From Fusicatenibacter saccharivorans (lineage in GTDB: Bacteria > Bacillota > Clostridia > Lachnospirales > Lachnospiraceae), in NCBI RefSeq assembly GCF_027667425.1, contig NZ_JAQEGR010000003.1, forward strand, positions 62,001 to 126,000: 64,000 nucleotides of DNA, in the 5' to 3' direction. How positions within the stretch are numbered: position 1 is the stretch's first letter; every line of letters begins with the position of its first letter. The position numbers were made by a program, and so were the translations under genes. A model generated the notes under the pieces. It ran no database searches and had not been told where the DNA came from. It saw nothing but the letters and a program-made list of their open reading frames with translations. Below are positions 8,579 to 17,343 of the stretch, piece by piece.

Positions 8579-9844
8579 ATGAGAATCAGAAGGCAGGAAG
8601 GATATTTACTGCAGAAAATCGGGAACACACATTATCTTCTGCCTTATGGGCAGAAAATAGCAGACCAGCAGCGAGGAATGGAGCTGAATGAGACCGCACG
8701 GATTCTCTGGGAAGCGCTGGAAACACCAAAAACAATGGAAGAACTTCAGCAGAAAATGATTCGCTGTTATGAAGTGCCGGAAGAAGAGCAGGAGGAACTG
8801 AAAAAAGATATTCAGGCTTTTGTGAAGGAGCTTCTTGCCTTTGGTGCGGTACGACGGGAACTTGGTTCTCCGGATGGAACTTGCGCCGGAGAATTGAAGA
8901 TCGCAGGAATTTCCATTGCTGTTTATGGAAAAGAGGGCTGCATTCCAAAACAGTTTGCTTCTTTTGAGAAGAAAAGAGGAAAGGAAGAAGCAACAGAGAA
9001 AACAGAAGGAGAGGCAGCGAAAAAAACAGGAGAAAAAGAAGTGGAAGAAACGGTGATAAAAACAGAAAATAGGCAGGATGCGGCGGATCTCACGTTAGAA
9101 TTGATCGAGCATGTACCGGAAAGCCACCAGAATGGAAACATTCTGATCCGGAATAAAGATCTGACAGTCTGCGCGTGGGAAGAAGGCTATGTCCTCTGGT
9201 TCCCGGCTCTTAAAAATATCTATGAAATCTGGATGAAAGCGGATGGAAGCTTCGCCTGTATTTATTACCGTCTGCCTATGACAGAAGAAGAGCAGGATTC
9301 CCTCTTTCTGGCGATCCGGCCGGTATTTCTGTTCCTGGCACAGAAAAAAGGCATGTTTGTGCTGCATTCCGCATCTCTTCTTTATCTGGAAAAAGCATGG
9401 CTGTTTTCCGGTCCGTCGGGAATGGGAAAATCGACTCATACGGCACTTTGGAAAAAACTGTTTGACACGCCGTTTCTGAACGGAGATCTGAACCTCATAG
9501 GAAAAGAGGGCGATCAGTTTGTAGTATACGGAATCCCGTGGTGCGGCACATCAGAAATTTTCACAGTCGAAAAGAAAGAGCTGGGAGGGATTGTGCTGCT
9601 GGAAAAAGCGCCGGAGGATAAAATCGTTTCCCTGACGAAAGAGCAGAAAACACTCCGTGTGATGCAGCGGATGATCTCGCCGCCCTGGACGGCAGGGCTG
9701 ATGAAAAAGAATCTTGCTTTTGCGGAAGAAATTGCAAATGAAAAGCCGGTTTACTTCCTGCGCTGTACGAAAAATGATACAGCGGCAGAAGTGATGCATC
9801 ACAGAATCACGGAGGATGAACTTGCGCAGGAGGCTTTAAAATGA
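8579..9844 (+). CDS. PqqD-like domain fused to HPr-kinase-like P-loop domain
   Basis: A 421-residue two-domain protein. Residues 1-90 resemble PqqD/RRE peptide-binding domains (LLPYGQKIADQQRGMELNETARILWEAL, then a helical acidic part). A Lys/Glu-rich linker (about 125-165) follows. The C-terminal half has a P-loop FSGPSGMGKSTHTALW near residue 278 and DLNLIGKEGDQFVVYGIPWCGTS, as in HPr kinase/PEP carboxykinase-like enzymes found in lasso-peptide and related RiPP (ribosomally made, modified peptide) loci. The expected role is recognising a leader peptide and phosphorylating or adenylating a substrate; this is inferred from family. It overlaps the ABC transporter gene by ATGA, indicating coupled translation. 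No radical-SAM or cyclase gene accompanies it in the window. Confidence 0.8.
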   Translation: MRIRRQEGYLLQKIGNTHYLLPYGQKIADQQRGMELNETARILWEALETPKTMEELQQKMIRCYEVPEEEQEELKKDIQAFVKELLAFGAVRRELGSPDGTCAGELKIAGISIAVYGKEGCIPKQFASFEKKRGKEEATEKTEGEAAKKTGEKEVEETVIKTENRQDAADLTLELIEHVPESHQNGNILIRNKDLTVCAWEEGYVLWFPALKNIYEIWMKADGSFACIYYRLPMTEEEQDSLFLAIRPVFLFLAQKKGMFVLHSASLLYLEKAWLFSGPSGMGKSTHTALWKKLFDTPFLNGDLNLIGKEGDQFVVYGIPWCGTSEIFTVEKKELGGIVLLEKAPEDKIVSLTKEQKTLRVMQRMISPPWTAGLMKKNLAFAEEIANEKPVYFLRCTKNDTAAEVMHHRITEDELAQEALK

Positions 9845-11610
9845 GAAACTTGTGGACAAAAATAAAAAAATGCCTCCAGGCGGAAATGCTTCAGAAGATG
9901 TGGAAAGAATTTCTGTGGATTGCACAGTATGCCAGACGATACTGGAAAGCCATGATTTTCTATACCGCACTTGGTGTTTTCGGAACCGGTGTTTCTCTTG
10001 CGTCCAGTGTGATATCGAAAGATCTGGTTGATATTATCACCGGGCACCAGACAGGAAAACTTTTGCAGACCTTCGCACTGATGATCGGCTTTTCTTTTGG
10101 AAATACCCTGATTTCGCAGGCATCTGCGTATGCATCTACGATGATTAACCTGAAGGTAGACCGCGAAATCCAGAATGATATTTTTGCCAAGATTCTGGTC
10201 ACGGACTGGGAATCGCTGACAGCGTATCATACCGGAGATCTGGTAACACGGTGGAGTTCTGATGCTTCAAATATTTCCAGTGGTATCCTGAACTGGCTGC
10301 CGAATCTTGTGATCTATACTGTGAAATTTATCAGTGCATTGGCGATTGTGGTACATTATGATCCCACCTTTGCCATTTTTGCATTGCTTGGCATCCCGTT
10401 CAGTGCGCTTCTGTCCCGCCCGCTGCTGCGCCGGATGACGAACAATAACCAGCGGAGCGCACAGATGAGTGCGAAACTTTACGGATTTAATCAGGAAGCA
10501 TTTTCCAATATTCAGACAATCAAGGCATTCGATATGATCCGCTTTTATGTCGATCGCCTGAAAAATCTGCAGCAGGAATACATCAAAATGCGCCTGGATT
10601 TCCAGAAAATGTCGATTGCAACCTCGCTTCTGATGACGTTAATCAGCTATCTTGTATCTTACAGCTGCTACGGATGGGGAATTTACCGTGTCTGGAGCGG
10701 GGCAATTTCTTACGGAACCATGACCATGTTTCTGTCTCTGTCCGGTACACTGACGGGTTCCGTCAATTCGCTGGTCAGCCTTGTGCCATCGGCGATTTCT
10801 CTTGGCATCTCAGCCGGCCGTCTGATGGATATTGTGGAGATGCCGCAGGAGGACTACAGTGCGGATCGGGAAGTGGAGCAGTTTGCAGAAAAATACCGGG
10901 CAAGCGGCATCGGGCTTGCTATGGAGGACTTGAGCTATACCTACCATACGGGAACAGAAGTGTTTTCGAAAGCATCACTGGAAGCGTGGCCGCATGAAAT
11001 TATTGCACTCGTCGGCCCGTCCGGCGAGGGAAAGACAACGATGCTGCGGCTGATCTTATCCTTGCTGCGTGCCCAGGGGGGAGAAGCATGGATTGGTGCA
11101 GGGGAAGACAGAGAACAACGGATTGCACTGTCGCCGTCCACAAGGAAATTGTTTTCTTATGTGCCACAGGGGAATACGATGTTTTCAGGAACAATTGCAG
11201 AAAATATGCGAAATGTGAAACCGGAAGCCACAGATGAAGAGATCGTGGAGGCGTTGAAACTGGCATGTGCATGGGAATTTGTGGAGAAACTGCCGGATGG
11301 TATTGAAAGTATGGTGAAAGAACGCGGCGGCGGATTCTCAGAAGGACAGGCACAGCGGCTTTCGATTGCGCGTGCACTGCTTCGAAAATCTCCGATTTTG
11401 CTGCTGGATGAAGCAACTTCGGCGCTCGATGTGGCGACGGAACGGAAAGTGCTGAAAAATATTATGACAGATACGTATCCGCGAACCTGCATTGTAACGA
11501 CACACCGGCCGACGGTGCTTGGAATCTGTACGAGAGTGTATGCGATTCGAGGAAAGAAGTGTGAGGAGCTGGGCGAGAAAGAAATTTTGGAGATGGAGAA
11601 GGATTTCTAA
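9841..11610 (+). CDS. ABC exporter, fused membrane and ATPase domains (MdlB-like)
   Basis: A 589-residue half-transporter. Residues about 30-310 form the six-helix membrane domain (AMIFYTALGVFGTGVSLASS at its start). The ATPase domain has Walker A GPSGEGKTT near residue 392, a Q-loop in SYVPQGN, the signature FSEGQAQRLSIARALL (FSEGQ rather than LSGGQ) and Walker B ILLLDEATSALD. There is no N-terminal C39 peptidase, so leader removal, if any, must come from another enzyme such as the nearby S26 peptidase. It is translationally coupled to the PqqD-kinase gene. It probably exports a peptide or lipid-linked product as a homodimer. Confidence 0.87.
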   Translation: MRNLWTKIKKCLQAEMLQKMWKEFLWIAQYARRYWKAMIFYTALGVFGTGVSLASSVISKDLVDIITGHQTGKLLQTFALMIGFSFGNTLISQASAYASTMINLKVDREIQNDIFAKILVTDWESLTAYHTGDLVTRWSSDASNISSGILNWLPNLVIYTVKFISALAIVVHYDPTFAIFALLGIPFSALLSRPLLRRMTNNNQRSAQMSAKLYGFNQEAFSNIQTIKAFDMIRFYVDRLKNLQQEYIKMRLDFQKMSIATSLLMTLISYLVSYSCYGWGIYRVWSGAISYGTMTMFLSLSGTLTGSVNSLVSLVPSAISLGISAGRLMDIVEMPQEDYSADREVEQFAEKYRASGIGLAMEDLSYTYHTGTEVFSKASLEAWPHEIIALVGPSGEGKTTMLRLILSLLRAQGGEAWIGAGEDREQRIALSPSTRKLFSYVPQGNTMFSGTIAENMRNVKPEATDEEIVEALKLACAWEFVEKLPDGIESMVKERGGGFSEGQAQRLSIARALLRKSPILLLDEATSALDVATERKVLKNIMTDTYPRTCIVTTHRPTVLGICTRVYAIRGKKCEELGEKEILEMEKDF

Positions 11611-11686
11611 AATTGAAGAAAGTTGCAGAATTGAAAGTACCTGCAAAATTTGGAGCCGAATTTGTAAAAACAGGTTACAAGCGAAT

Positions 11687-11720
11687 AAAAAATGGAATGC
11701 CAAAAGGCATTCCATTTTTT
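11687..11720. terminator. Bidirectional intrinsic terminator
   Basis: A perfect 15-bp stem (11687-11701 with 11706-11720) with an AAAA loop, A-run on one side and T-run on the other. It serves both the ABC exporter (+) and the convergent 125-aa gene (-). Confidence 0.93.
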
Positions 11721-11740
11721 AGAATACGGGAAGTGATCCA

Positions 11741-12118
11741 TTAATCGGTAATGCTTACTCCAGTAATTGCAAGACCTGCATCGGAAGTAACAACCAAGTC
11801 ACCGAAACCGATATTATCGGTTGGATTCTGATGATAAGCCAGTTTTACTTTCAGTGTAGTGGTTTCGTTACCGGAAATAAGTCCTGCGCCGCCAGAAACA
11901 TAAGTAACATTCTGGTTGAAACTGATAGTCAGAACCTGGGCTTCCTTGGTATGATCAGCATTATGCTTTCCATTTACCTGAATACGGTAATCGCCACGTC
12001 CGTTTTCTGGAGTCTGGTGAATATATGCAGATGCAGTATAACATCCACTTGCCGCATAAACACCTTCTGCCATACCAGAATCAATTGTAACGATTGGTTT
12101 TGTGTAATTTTTAGTCAT
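11741..12118 (-). CDS. 125-aa protein with leader-like N-terminus (candidate exported substrate)
   Basis: I do not recognise the family. The N-terminal 25 residues (KPIVTIDSGMAEGVYAASG) resemble short leader peptides: a KP-I/V-V start, a hydrophilic middle and a small-residue end containing V-Y-A, a plausible type I signal-peptidase site although there is no long hydrophobic core. The remaining roughly 100 residues are Thr/Ser/Gly/Asn-rich and look like a beta-sandwich, with one Cys right after the putative leader. It has a strong promoter of its own (12167-12196) and shares a terminator with the convergent ABC exporter operon. A substrate of the PqqD-kinase/ABC/S26 set is the favoured reading; a small surface adhesin is the alternative. 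Confidence 0.6.
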   Translation of the reverse strand: MTKNYTKPIVTIDSGMAEGVYAASGCYTASAYIHQTPENGRGDYRIQVNGKHNADHTKEAQVLTISFNQNVTYVSGGAGLISGNETTTLKVKLAYHQNPTDNIGFGDLVVTSDAGLAITGVSITD

Positions 12119-12166
12119 ATATATTCACGTCCTTTTCTTGCAAAATCATCCTTGGTTACAATTCTT

Positions 12167-12196
12167 ATTATAGGAGGAAAATCCCGCAAATGTCAA
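12167..12196 (-). promoter_or_regulatory. Sigma-A promoter for the 125-aa leader-like gene
   Basis: On the minus strand TTGACA (12191-12196) is followed after 18 bases by a perfect TATAAT (12167-12172). The predicted transcript starts about 40 bases before the ATG at 12118, with an AAGGACG ribosome site. This is close to consensus and suggests high expression. Confidence 0.85.
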
Positions 12197-12306
12197 TAGA
12201 TTTGGGGTAAAAATGTTACTATTTCGATTAAAAAACAAGAACGTTCCGATAACGTAATGCCAAAATAGATGCAGATAAATTTCCGCCTCTGAATATGGAA
12301 CAAAAT

Positions 12307-13323
12307 TTACTTTTCAAACTGTGATTTCTGCGGAAAAAGTTTGGAAAAGGCATCGTTCAGTTCCCGTTTTACATGTTTATATGGGATTTCAAAATTGCTG
12401 TCATTGATGCAGATGCACTTTGCAGTCTGCTTTGTGATTGTCTTTACCAGTTCCGGGTTTTCCGGTTTTAAATTGAAGTATTTACAGAACTTGTGCGTGT
12501 TTCTTGGAACGAAATCACCACTCAGTTTCTGATATTCCCGCAGAACATATTGGCTCACATCATCTTTATGACGAAATGGGTGGCTGCAGACACCGTCTAA
12601 CAATTCTTCTTCCTTTTCCCAGAAGAAACGATAAGTCTCCTTTTTCAAAGGAGACGGGCCATGAACGGTGTAAAAACCGGTAAATCGTGGAAATGCCATT
12701 TCCAGAAGATTATATCCAAAGTACATGGGAGGATATCCGATGTGAAAATAGGCACCTGGCTGCTTTTTCATGTTTTCCCGTTTGTCAAAGTACTTGGCAA
12801 GCAGCATAGTATTGTTCAGATAGATATATGGCATAATGGTATCTTCTACGTTTGCAACATCGGGCTGCAGGGCAAGCATATCAACGGGTTTTCCGTTTTC
12901 AAAAAAATCGGTTGGCTTTATTGGATGCAGCAAAAACATATCATCATTAAAATAAACAAAGTGTTCCGACAGATTTTTTATCCGGTGGAAATTCCACTCA
13001 ATGGAATGCGAGTTAAAGGTGGGGAGATATTTTTCGGGAATAAAATCTTTGTGTGAAACAATCTGCAATTTTGGACATTCTGTATTGAGCCACGCCGGCA
13101 GATGACCGCATGTTACAAAATATACGTTATTTACCCATGGAGCAAAGTTTTCTATCGAACGAAATAGATACTTTAGAATTTCCCAGTCGCGATAGCGTTC
13201 AATACGGTCGTCGATATCAACAGAAACTCCTTGCTTTTTTTTGGCGTTCTGTTTTTGGCGAAACCATAAGGGGTCTGATCCGTCCACCCATGTGATGACA
13301 AAATCAATGATCTGTTTTTTCAT
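12307..13323 (-). CDS. Stealth-family sugar-phosphate transferase
   Basis: A 338-residue protein with all Stealth landmarks. CR1 is FVITWVDGSDPLWF at the N-terminus; CR2 is RYRDWEILKYLFRSIENFAPW, followed by VYFVTCGHLPAWL. CR3 includes FVYFNDDMFLL, and CR4 lies in the His/Cys-containing C-terminal third. Stealth proteins transfer hexose-1-phosphate in capsule or teichoic-acid-like polymers. The start at 13323 is chosen because KKQIIDFVITW is the usual family start and AAGGAT precedes it; the frame stays open to 13389. It lies downstream of the decayed membrane-protein gene on the same strand, so it was probably part of a glycan operon. Confidence 0.88.
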   Translation of the reverse strand: MKKQIIDFVITWVDGSDPLWFRQKQNAKKKQGVSVDIDDRIERYRDWEILKYLFRSIENFAPWVNNVYFVTCGHLPAWLNTECPKLQIVSHKDFIPEKYLPTFNSHSIEWNFHRIKNLSEHFVYFNDDMFLLHPIKPTDFFENGKPVDMLALQPDVANVEDTIMPYIYLNNTMLLAKYFDKRENMKKQPGAYFHIGYPPMYFGYNLLEMAFPRFTGFYTVHGPSPLKKETYRFFWEKEEELLDGVCSHPFRHKDDVSQYVLREYQKLSGDFVPRNTHKFCKYFNLKPENPELVKTITKQTAKCICINDSNFEIPYKHVKRELNDAFSKLFPQKSQFEK

Positions 13324-13485
13324 TTGTAACGATCCTTTCGTATATTGTACCAAAAAAAACAGTATACTTTCGATAACGAAACAGTACAAAAAATCAGTTT
13401 ACATTGTCAAAGTTGTTCAATTTTCTTTGTAGAAGTTGATATATTTTTTTCTTTACTTTAATAGTGAGAACGATTTATTTAGTGT

Positions 13486-14035
13486 TTAAGGAATTTTTTG
13501 ATATAATGTATAAATGTTGTTGGTATACAATTCAGTATAATCTTTTTCCAGATATGTTTGTACAATTTGGTTTTGAATCTGCACATTGCGCCCTGTTACT
13601 ATGTACATAGGCTCTCTGTGCTCGAATAAATTTTGAATATGCTGAAAAATTTCATTTGAAAGCATCGAAAAATGGTCTGCTGTAATACAGTATTTGTCAT
13701 AAGGTTCAAGTCCAGACAGCAGCCATTGGGAACTTGTCTCATAATTATATACACTGGACCGCTCATTTTCTGGTATTTTATTTAAGATAGCATCTGGTAA
13801 TAATGGATATATCCATTTCCAAGATTCATGATTAACAACATGACAAAAGCATCCAGACAGATAAAACGTATTTTTTTATGATCTGTTCGCCAAAGCCATA
13901 TATTGATGCAACTGCTAAGTAGGAATACTGCCAGTAATGTCCAACGTGCGGAATATATCCGAAAAATGTTTTCAGGAAAAATAGGAATGGGTGTGCAAAT
14001 GTTTGACCCTTTTATAACTTTAGCACAACATATAC
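13486..14035 (-). pseudogene. Remnant of a polytopic membrane glycosyltransferase-like gene
   Basis: Reading the minus strand, an intact C-terminal stretch ends at 13486 (about 125 residues, including ETSSQWLLSGLEPYDKYC and EPMYIVTGRNVQIQNQIV, ending LYQKIP). Before it, in another frame, lies a membrane-like piece (HPFLFFLKTFFGYIPHVGHY ... IYGFGEQIIKKY). The switch falls at a run of T at about 13871-13877, suggesting a frameshift; a stop codon lies further upstream. No start codon or ribosome site was found. The C-terminal pattern recalls large membrane glycosyltransferases (GT39-like or DUF6311), but this is weak. The rest of 13,324-14,205 has no supportable gene. Confidence 0.6.
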
Positions 14036-14205
14036 TGTGGTGTAAAGAGTGGATGAGAAATAGCTTGTTTTATAGAATAATGGAGGAATCAATACGCTGA
14101 GACATTTGTAAATGAAAACAAAAAGAAAGCAAAGTTCAGTTGACGTTTCTTTAAAAATCCGCTATATTTTGGGTACAAAGAATAGGAGAAGAGGAAAGAA
14201 AAAAG

Positions 14206-15249
14206 ATGTTTTATCCACTGGTAAGTGTGATTATTCCGGTCTATCAGGCGGAAAAATTTCTGACGGAGTGTGTTGAGAGCGTACGAAAACAGGACTATTC
14301 AGAGTTGGAGATTGTTTTGGTGAATGACGGTTCAACAGATCGTTCCAATCAAATGTGTGAGGAACTTGCTGCAGCAGATCCAAGAATCCGTGTGATTCAT
14401 CAGAATAATAAAGGCAGTGGAGCAGCCAGAAATGCAGGGATAAAAGAAGCAACAGGAAAATATCTTCTCTTCCTGGATGCAGACGACAAGCTGGACGATT
14501 CATCTGCCATACGTTCCCTTGCCGCACGGGCAGAAAGAGAGCAGGCAGATATTGTGATCGGAACATATCGCAGATGGAGGGCGAATGGCGAAAAAGTGAA
14601 ATGCTGCAGTAATCTGGAAAAAGAAAACCCGGACAGCGCAGAGTTCCGGTTTCATGGATTTTTTCAAAAAGGAACGCTTTCTTACGACTGGGGAAAACTC
14701 TACCGCAAATCTTTTCTGGAGTCTCACGATTTGTGGATTCCCCCATACAGTTACGCCGAAGACAAGGCACATAATTTTAGATGCTGTGCATGCCATCCGA
14801 AATATGCTTTTGTCCCACAGAGCATCGTTCTTTACCGTGAAAATCTCCAGTCCCTGACATATCAACCGAAAAAGAATCTGATGAGAAACTGGATTTTGAT
14901 TGCATCTGATTTTGAACAGTTTCTGAAAGAAAAGCATCTTTCCAGAGAATATGGAGATCTGATTTTCTTTCATCTGCTCATTGGTGCAATGTATCTTGCC
15001 AAAGAAGAAATGACATATCAAGGGAAAAAAATTCGTGTCGCGGCGAAGATATTAAAGCAATACAGCAGAAACCCGTTTGTAGAACAAAAACTGACACTAA
15101 AAGAGTGCATTCGTTATACAAGGCAGATTAAATCGCTGTTTTGGAAATTATTAGCATTTACCTTGGTACTTTTTATACAGATGCATATGTATTTTGTTGT
15201 GGCAGCTGTTTTTGTATGGATGTCAAGCCTTGGAATTGATAGTTTATAA
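14206..15249 (+). CDS. Glycosyltransferase family 2 with C-terminal membrane segment
   Basis: A 347-residue GT-A enzyme. It starts PLVSVIIPVYQAEKFL, has the nucleotide-binding VLVNDGSTDRS and GSGAARNAGI motifs, and the DxD-like metal site in YLLFLDADDKLD (about residues 88-99). The C-terminus has one or two hydrophobic helices (WKLLAFTLVLFIQMHMYFVV). It likely adds a sugar to a lipid-linked surface glycan. AGAGGAAAG precedes the ATG. It is the last gene of the surface-glycan region, with 395 non-coding bases after it. Confidence 0.87.
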   Translation: MFYPLVSVIIPVYQAEKFLTECVESVRKQDYSELEIVLVNDGSTDRSNQMCEELAAADPRIRVIHQNNKGSGAARNAGIKEATGKYLLFLDADDKLDDSSAIRSLAARAEREQADIVIGTYRRWRANGEKVKCCSNLEKENPDSAEFRFHGFFQKGTLSYDWGKLYRKSFLESHDLWIPPYSYAEDKAHNFRCCACHPKYAFVPQSIVLYRENLQSLTYQPKKNLMRNWILIASDFEQFLKEKHLSREYGDLIFFHLLIGAMYLAKEEMTYQGKKIRVAAKILKQYSRNPFVEQKLTLKECIRYTRQIKSLFWKLLAFTLVLFIQMHMYFVVAAVFVWMSSLGIDSL

Positions 15250-15644
15250 ATAAAAAATCAGTCTTTATATTTCCTTTCTTTATTTCCTTCTTGAAAGAGC
15301 TGTTTTCCAGTTTTTCATTTTTATAGCCATTCCTTTCACTTCACACAGGTGCAAAACGTTATGAAAATGTAATCTGCTTTTTCGAACGCTTTAAACATTA
15401 CAAATTTCTTCGTTTCTATAACTGCATCACAACAGATAGGAGTGTGTAAAGAATGGTTGTAGCCGTTTTAAAATGAAAAGATGTGATGGAAGAATAAGAA
15501 GATCGGGTTTTCTGCGCTGTCTCTGTGCGACCAGTTCTTAAAATCCTGTCTTTTTTCTGAATATTCCACCTCTCCGCTTGCTATTTTCATTCTCATATAG
15601 TATCATGAATCCAACAGCCAAGAAATCGGAAAGGAGAGAGGAGC
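15250..15644. other. Non-coding interval after the glycan region
   Basis: I see no gene, clear hairpin terminator or RNA here. It is AT-rich for the first 200 bases and ends in GGAAAGGAGAGAGG, the ribosome site of the nfeD-like gene. A promoter for that gene is expected in 15,540-15,620 but no good -35/-10 pair was found. Confidence 0.5.
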
Positions 15645-16100
15645 ATGGAATATGCAGTGTACTGGCTGATTGCGCTTGTGGTTTTGCTGGTGATTGAGGC
15701 GGCAACGTTAGGTCTGGCAACCATCTGGTTTGCGGGCGGCGCCCTGATTGCTCTGATCGCAGCTATGTGCGGAGCCGGATTTGTAATTCAGATGGTCTGC
15801 TTTCTTGTTGTATCGCTGATACTTCTGATTTTTACACGTCCTGTAGCCGTCCGTTTCCTGAATAAGGATACCTTAAAAACAAATGTAGACCGCGTGATTG
15901 GAATGGAAGGGATCGTCGCAGAAGAGATTTCCAACCTGGCAGGCACCGGAAAGGTATCGCTGGGCGGAAACACCTGGACTGCGAGAACGGAAAGCGAAGG
16001 AGGCATTATCCCGAAAGAGACCGTGGTGGAAGTGCTCCGTGTGGAAGGCGTCAAGCTGATTGTAAAGGTCAAAGAAAAAGAAGGAGGAAATGAAACATGA
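15645..16100 (+). CDS. NfeD-like membrane protein
   Basis: A 151-residue protein. Three hydrophobic segments lie in residues 3-75 (WLIALVVLLVIEAATLGLATI and after), followed by a small OB-fold-like domain (VIGMEGIVAEEISNLAGTGKVSLGGNTWTA split by short loops). This is the short NfeD form, which pairs with SPFH/flotillin proteins in membrane microdomains. It overlaps the SPFH gene by ATGA, so the two are translated together. The exact cellular role in Clostridia is not settled. Confidence 0.87.
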   Translation: MEYAVYWLIALVVLLVIEAATLGLATIWFAGGALIALIAAMCGAGFVIQMVCFLVVSLILLIFTRPVAVRFLNKDTLKTNVDRVIGMEGIVAEEISNLAGTGKVSLGGNTWTARTESEGGIIPKETVVEVLRVEGVKLIVKVKEKEGGNET

Positions 16101-17065
16101 GTGGTGGAGGAATTGCAGGAATTTTAATGATTTTTCTTCTTGTGATTGTACTGTTTATTGCAGCATCGTGTGTGAAGATCGTGCCGCAGGCCAGTGCTTA
16201 CGTTGTTGAGAGTCTTGGAAAATACAAAGGCACCTGGGCAACCGGTCTTCATTTTAAGGTTCCGTTTATCGAGCGCGTGGCAATCCGCGTGAACTTAAAA
16301 GAGCAGGTGGTGGATTTCCCGCCGCAGCCGGTCATTACAAAAGATAACGTTACGATGCAGATTGATACGGTCGTATTTTTCCAGATTACCGATCCGAAGC
16401 TGTTCGCATACGGTGTTGTAAATCCGCTGATGGCCATTGAAAACCTGACCGCAACGACACTTCGAAACATCATCGGAGATCTGGAGCTGGACGAAACACT
16501 GACATCCCGTGAGATTATCAACACGAAGATGCAGGCAGCTCTCGATATCGCAACCGACCCGTGGGGCATTAAAGTCAACCGTGTTGAGCTGAAAAACATC
16601 ATGCCTCCGGCAGCCATTCAGGAAGCCATGGAGAAACAGATGAAAGCAGAGCGTGAACGCCGTGAAGCAATCCTGATTGCAGAAGGTGAGAAAAAATCGA
16701 CCATCCTGGTTGCCGAAGGTAAAAAACAGTCTGCGATCCTGGATGCAGAGGCAGAGAAGCAGGCAGCGATTCTTCGTGCTGAGGCAGAAAAAGAGAAACG
16801 AATCCGCGAGGCAGAAGGCCAGGCGGAGGCGATCCTCAAAGTACAGCAGGCAAATGCCGATGGTATCCGTGCCATCAAAGAGGCAGGTGCTGACGATGCG
16901 GTTCTTACCTTAAAGAGTCTCGAGGCACTTGGTGTTCTGGCGAATGGAAAAGCAACGAAGATTGTTGTTCCGTCCGATCTGCAGGGACTGGCAAGTCTGG
17001 CTACCACATTCAAGGGAATCGTGGAAGAGCAGAAAGGCCCGGCAGGGAAAGAAGGACAGAAATAA
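16097..17065 (+). CDS. SPFH/band-7 (flotillin/stomatin-like) protein
   Basis: A 322-residue protein. It has an N-terminal membrane helix (LMIFLLVIVLFIAASCVKIV), a band-7 domain (about 25-200, with VVESLGKYKGTWATGLHF and LRNIIGDLELDETLTSRE) and a long Ala/Glu-rich helical region (about 185-255, repeated ILxAEGEK/AEAEKQAAI) expected to form the coiled coil for ring assembly. It resembles QmcA/YbbK. It is coupled to the nfeD-like gene upstream. Probable role: a membrane scaffold or quality-control platform. Confidence 0.92.
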   Translation: MSGGGIAGILMIFLLVIVLFIAASCVKIVPQASAYVVESLGKYKGTWATGLHFKVPFIERVAIRVNLKEQVVDFPPQPVITKDNVTMQIDTVVFFQITDPKLFAYGVVNPLMAIENLTATTLRNIIGDLELDETLTSREIINTKMQAALDIATDPWGIKVNRVELKNIMPPAAIQEAMEKQMKAERERREAILIAEGEKKSTILVAEGKKQSAILDAEAEKQAAILRAEAEKEKRIREAEGQAEAILKVQQANADGIRAIKEAGADDAVLTLKSLEALGVLANGKATKIVVPSDLQGLASLATTFKGIVEEQKGPAGKEGQK

Positions 17066-17074
17066 AAAAGCAGG

Positions 17075-17118
17075 ATTCTCCCGTGAAACGCATCATGCCG
17101 GACACGGGAGAATTTTTT
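17075..17118 (+). terminator. Intrinsic terminator of the nfeD-SPFH operon
   Basis: An 11-bp perfect stem (ATTCTCCCGTG at 17075-17085 with its complement at 17103-17113) runs into six T residues, ten bases after the SPFH stop codon. Confidence 0.93.
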
Positions 17119-17189
17119 ATTGCTCTGCATCCGGAGGGAGCTGCCACTGGCAGATTCTGTAGTTGCCGGTAAGAATAACAGAATAAAAA

Positions 17190-17282
17190 TGTATAAAAAT
17201 ACATATATTATGAATAATACAAGTAAAATACGTAAAAATATACATTTCACCCCTTGACAGATGCGCCGGCCTGTTTCATAAT
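17190..17282 (+). promoter_or_regulatory. Promoter of the carbamoyltransferase gene with possible ArgR boxes
   Basis: TTGACA (17254-17259), a 17-base spacer and CATAAT (17277-17282) form a near-consensus sigma-A promoter. Just upstream (17190-17250) is an AT-rich stretch with TATGAATAATACA and AAATATACATTT, which resemble ArgR/AhrC operator half-sites (TGAATW4ATTCA-like). Promoter confidence is high; the ArgR sites are tentative. Confidence 0.72.
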
Positions 17283-17343
17283 AGAAACCATCTTAAGCGA
17301 TAAAAATACATTACATACCGATATATTTAAGGAGGAACACACC

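Noticed and set aside
7942..11610. Lasso-peptide gene cluster
   Set aside because: No B1/B2 protease pair as known, no asparagine-synthetase-like cyclase and no short precursor; only the PqqD and kinase parts are shared.
16618..17250. A minus-strand reading frame of 210 codons
   Set aside because: It is antisense to the SPFH gene; its Ser/Arg-rich composition mirrors the Ala/Glu coiled-coil codons.
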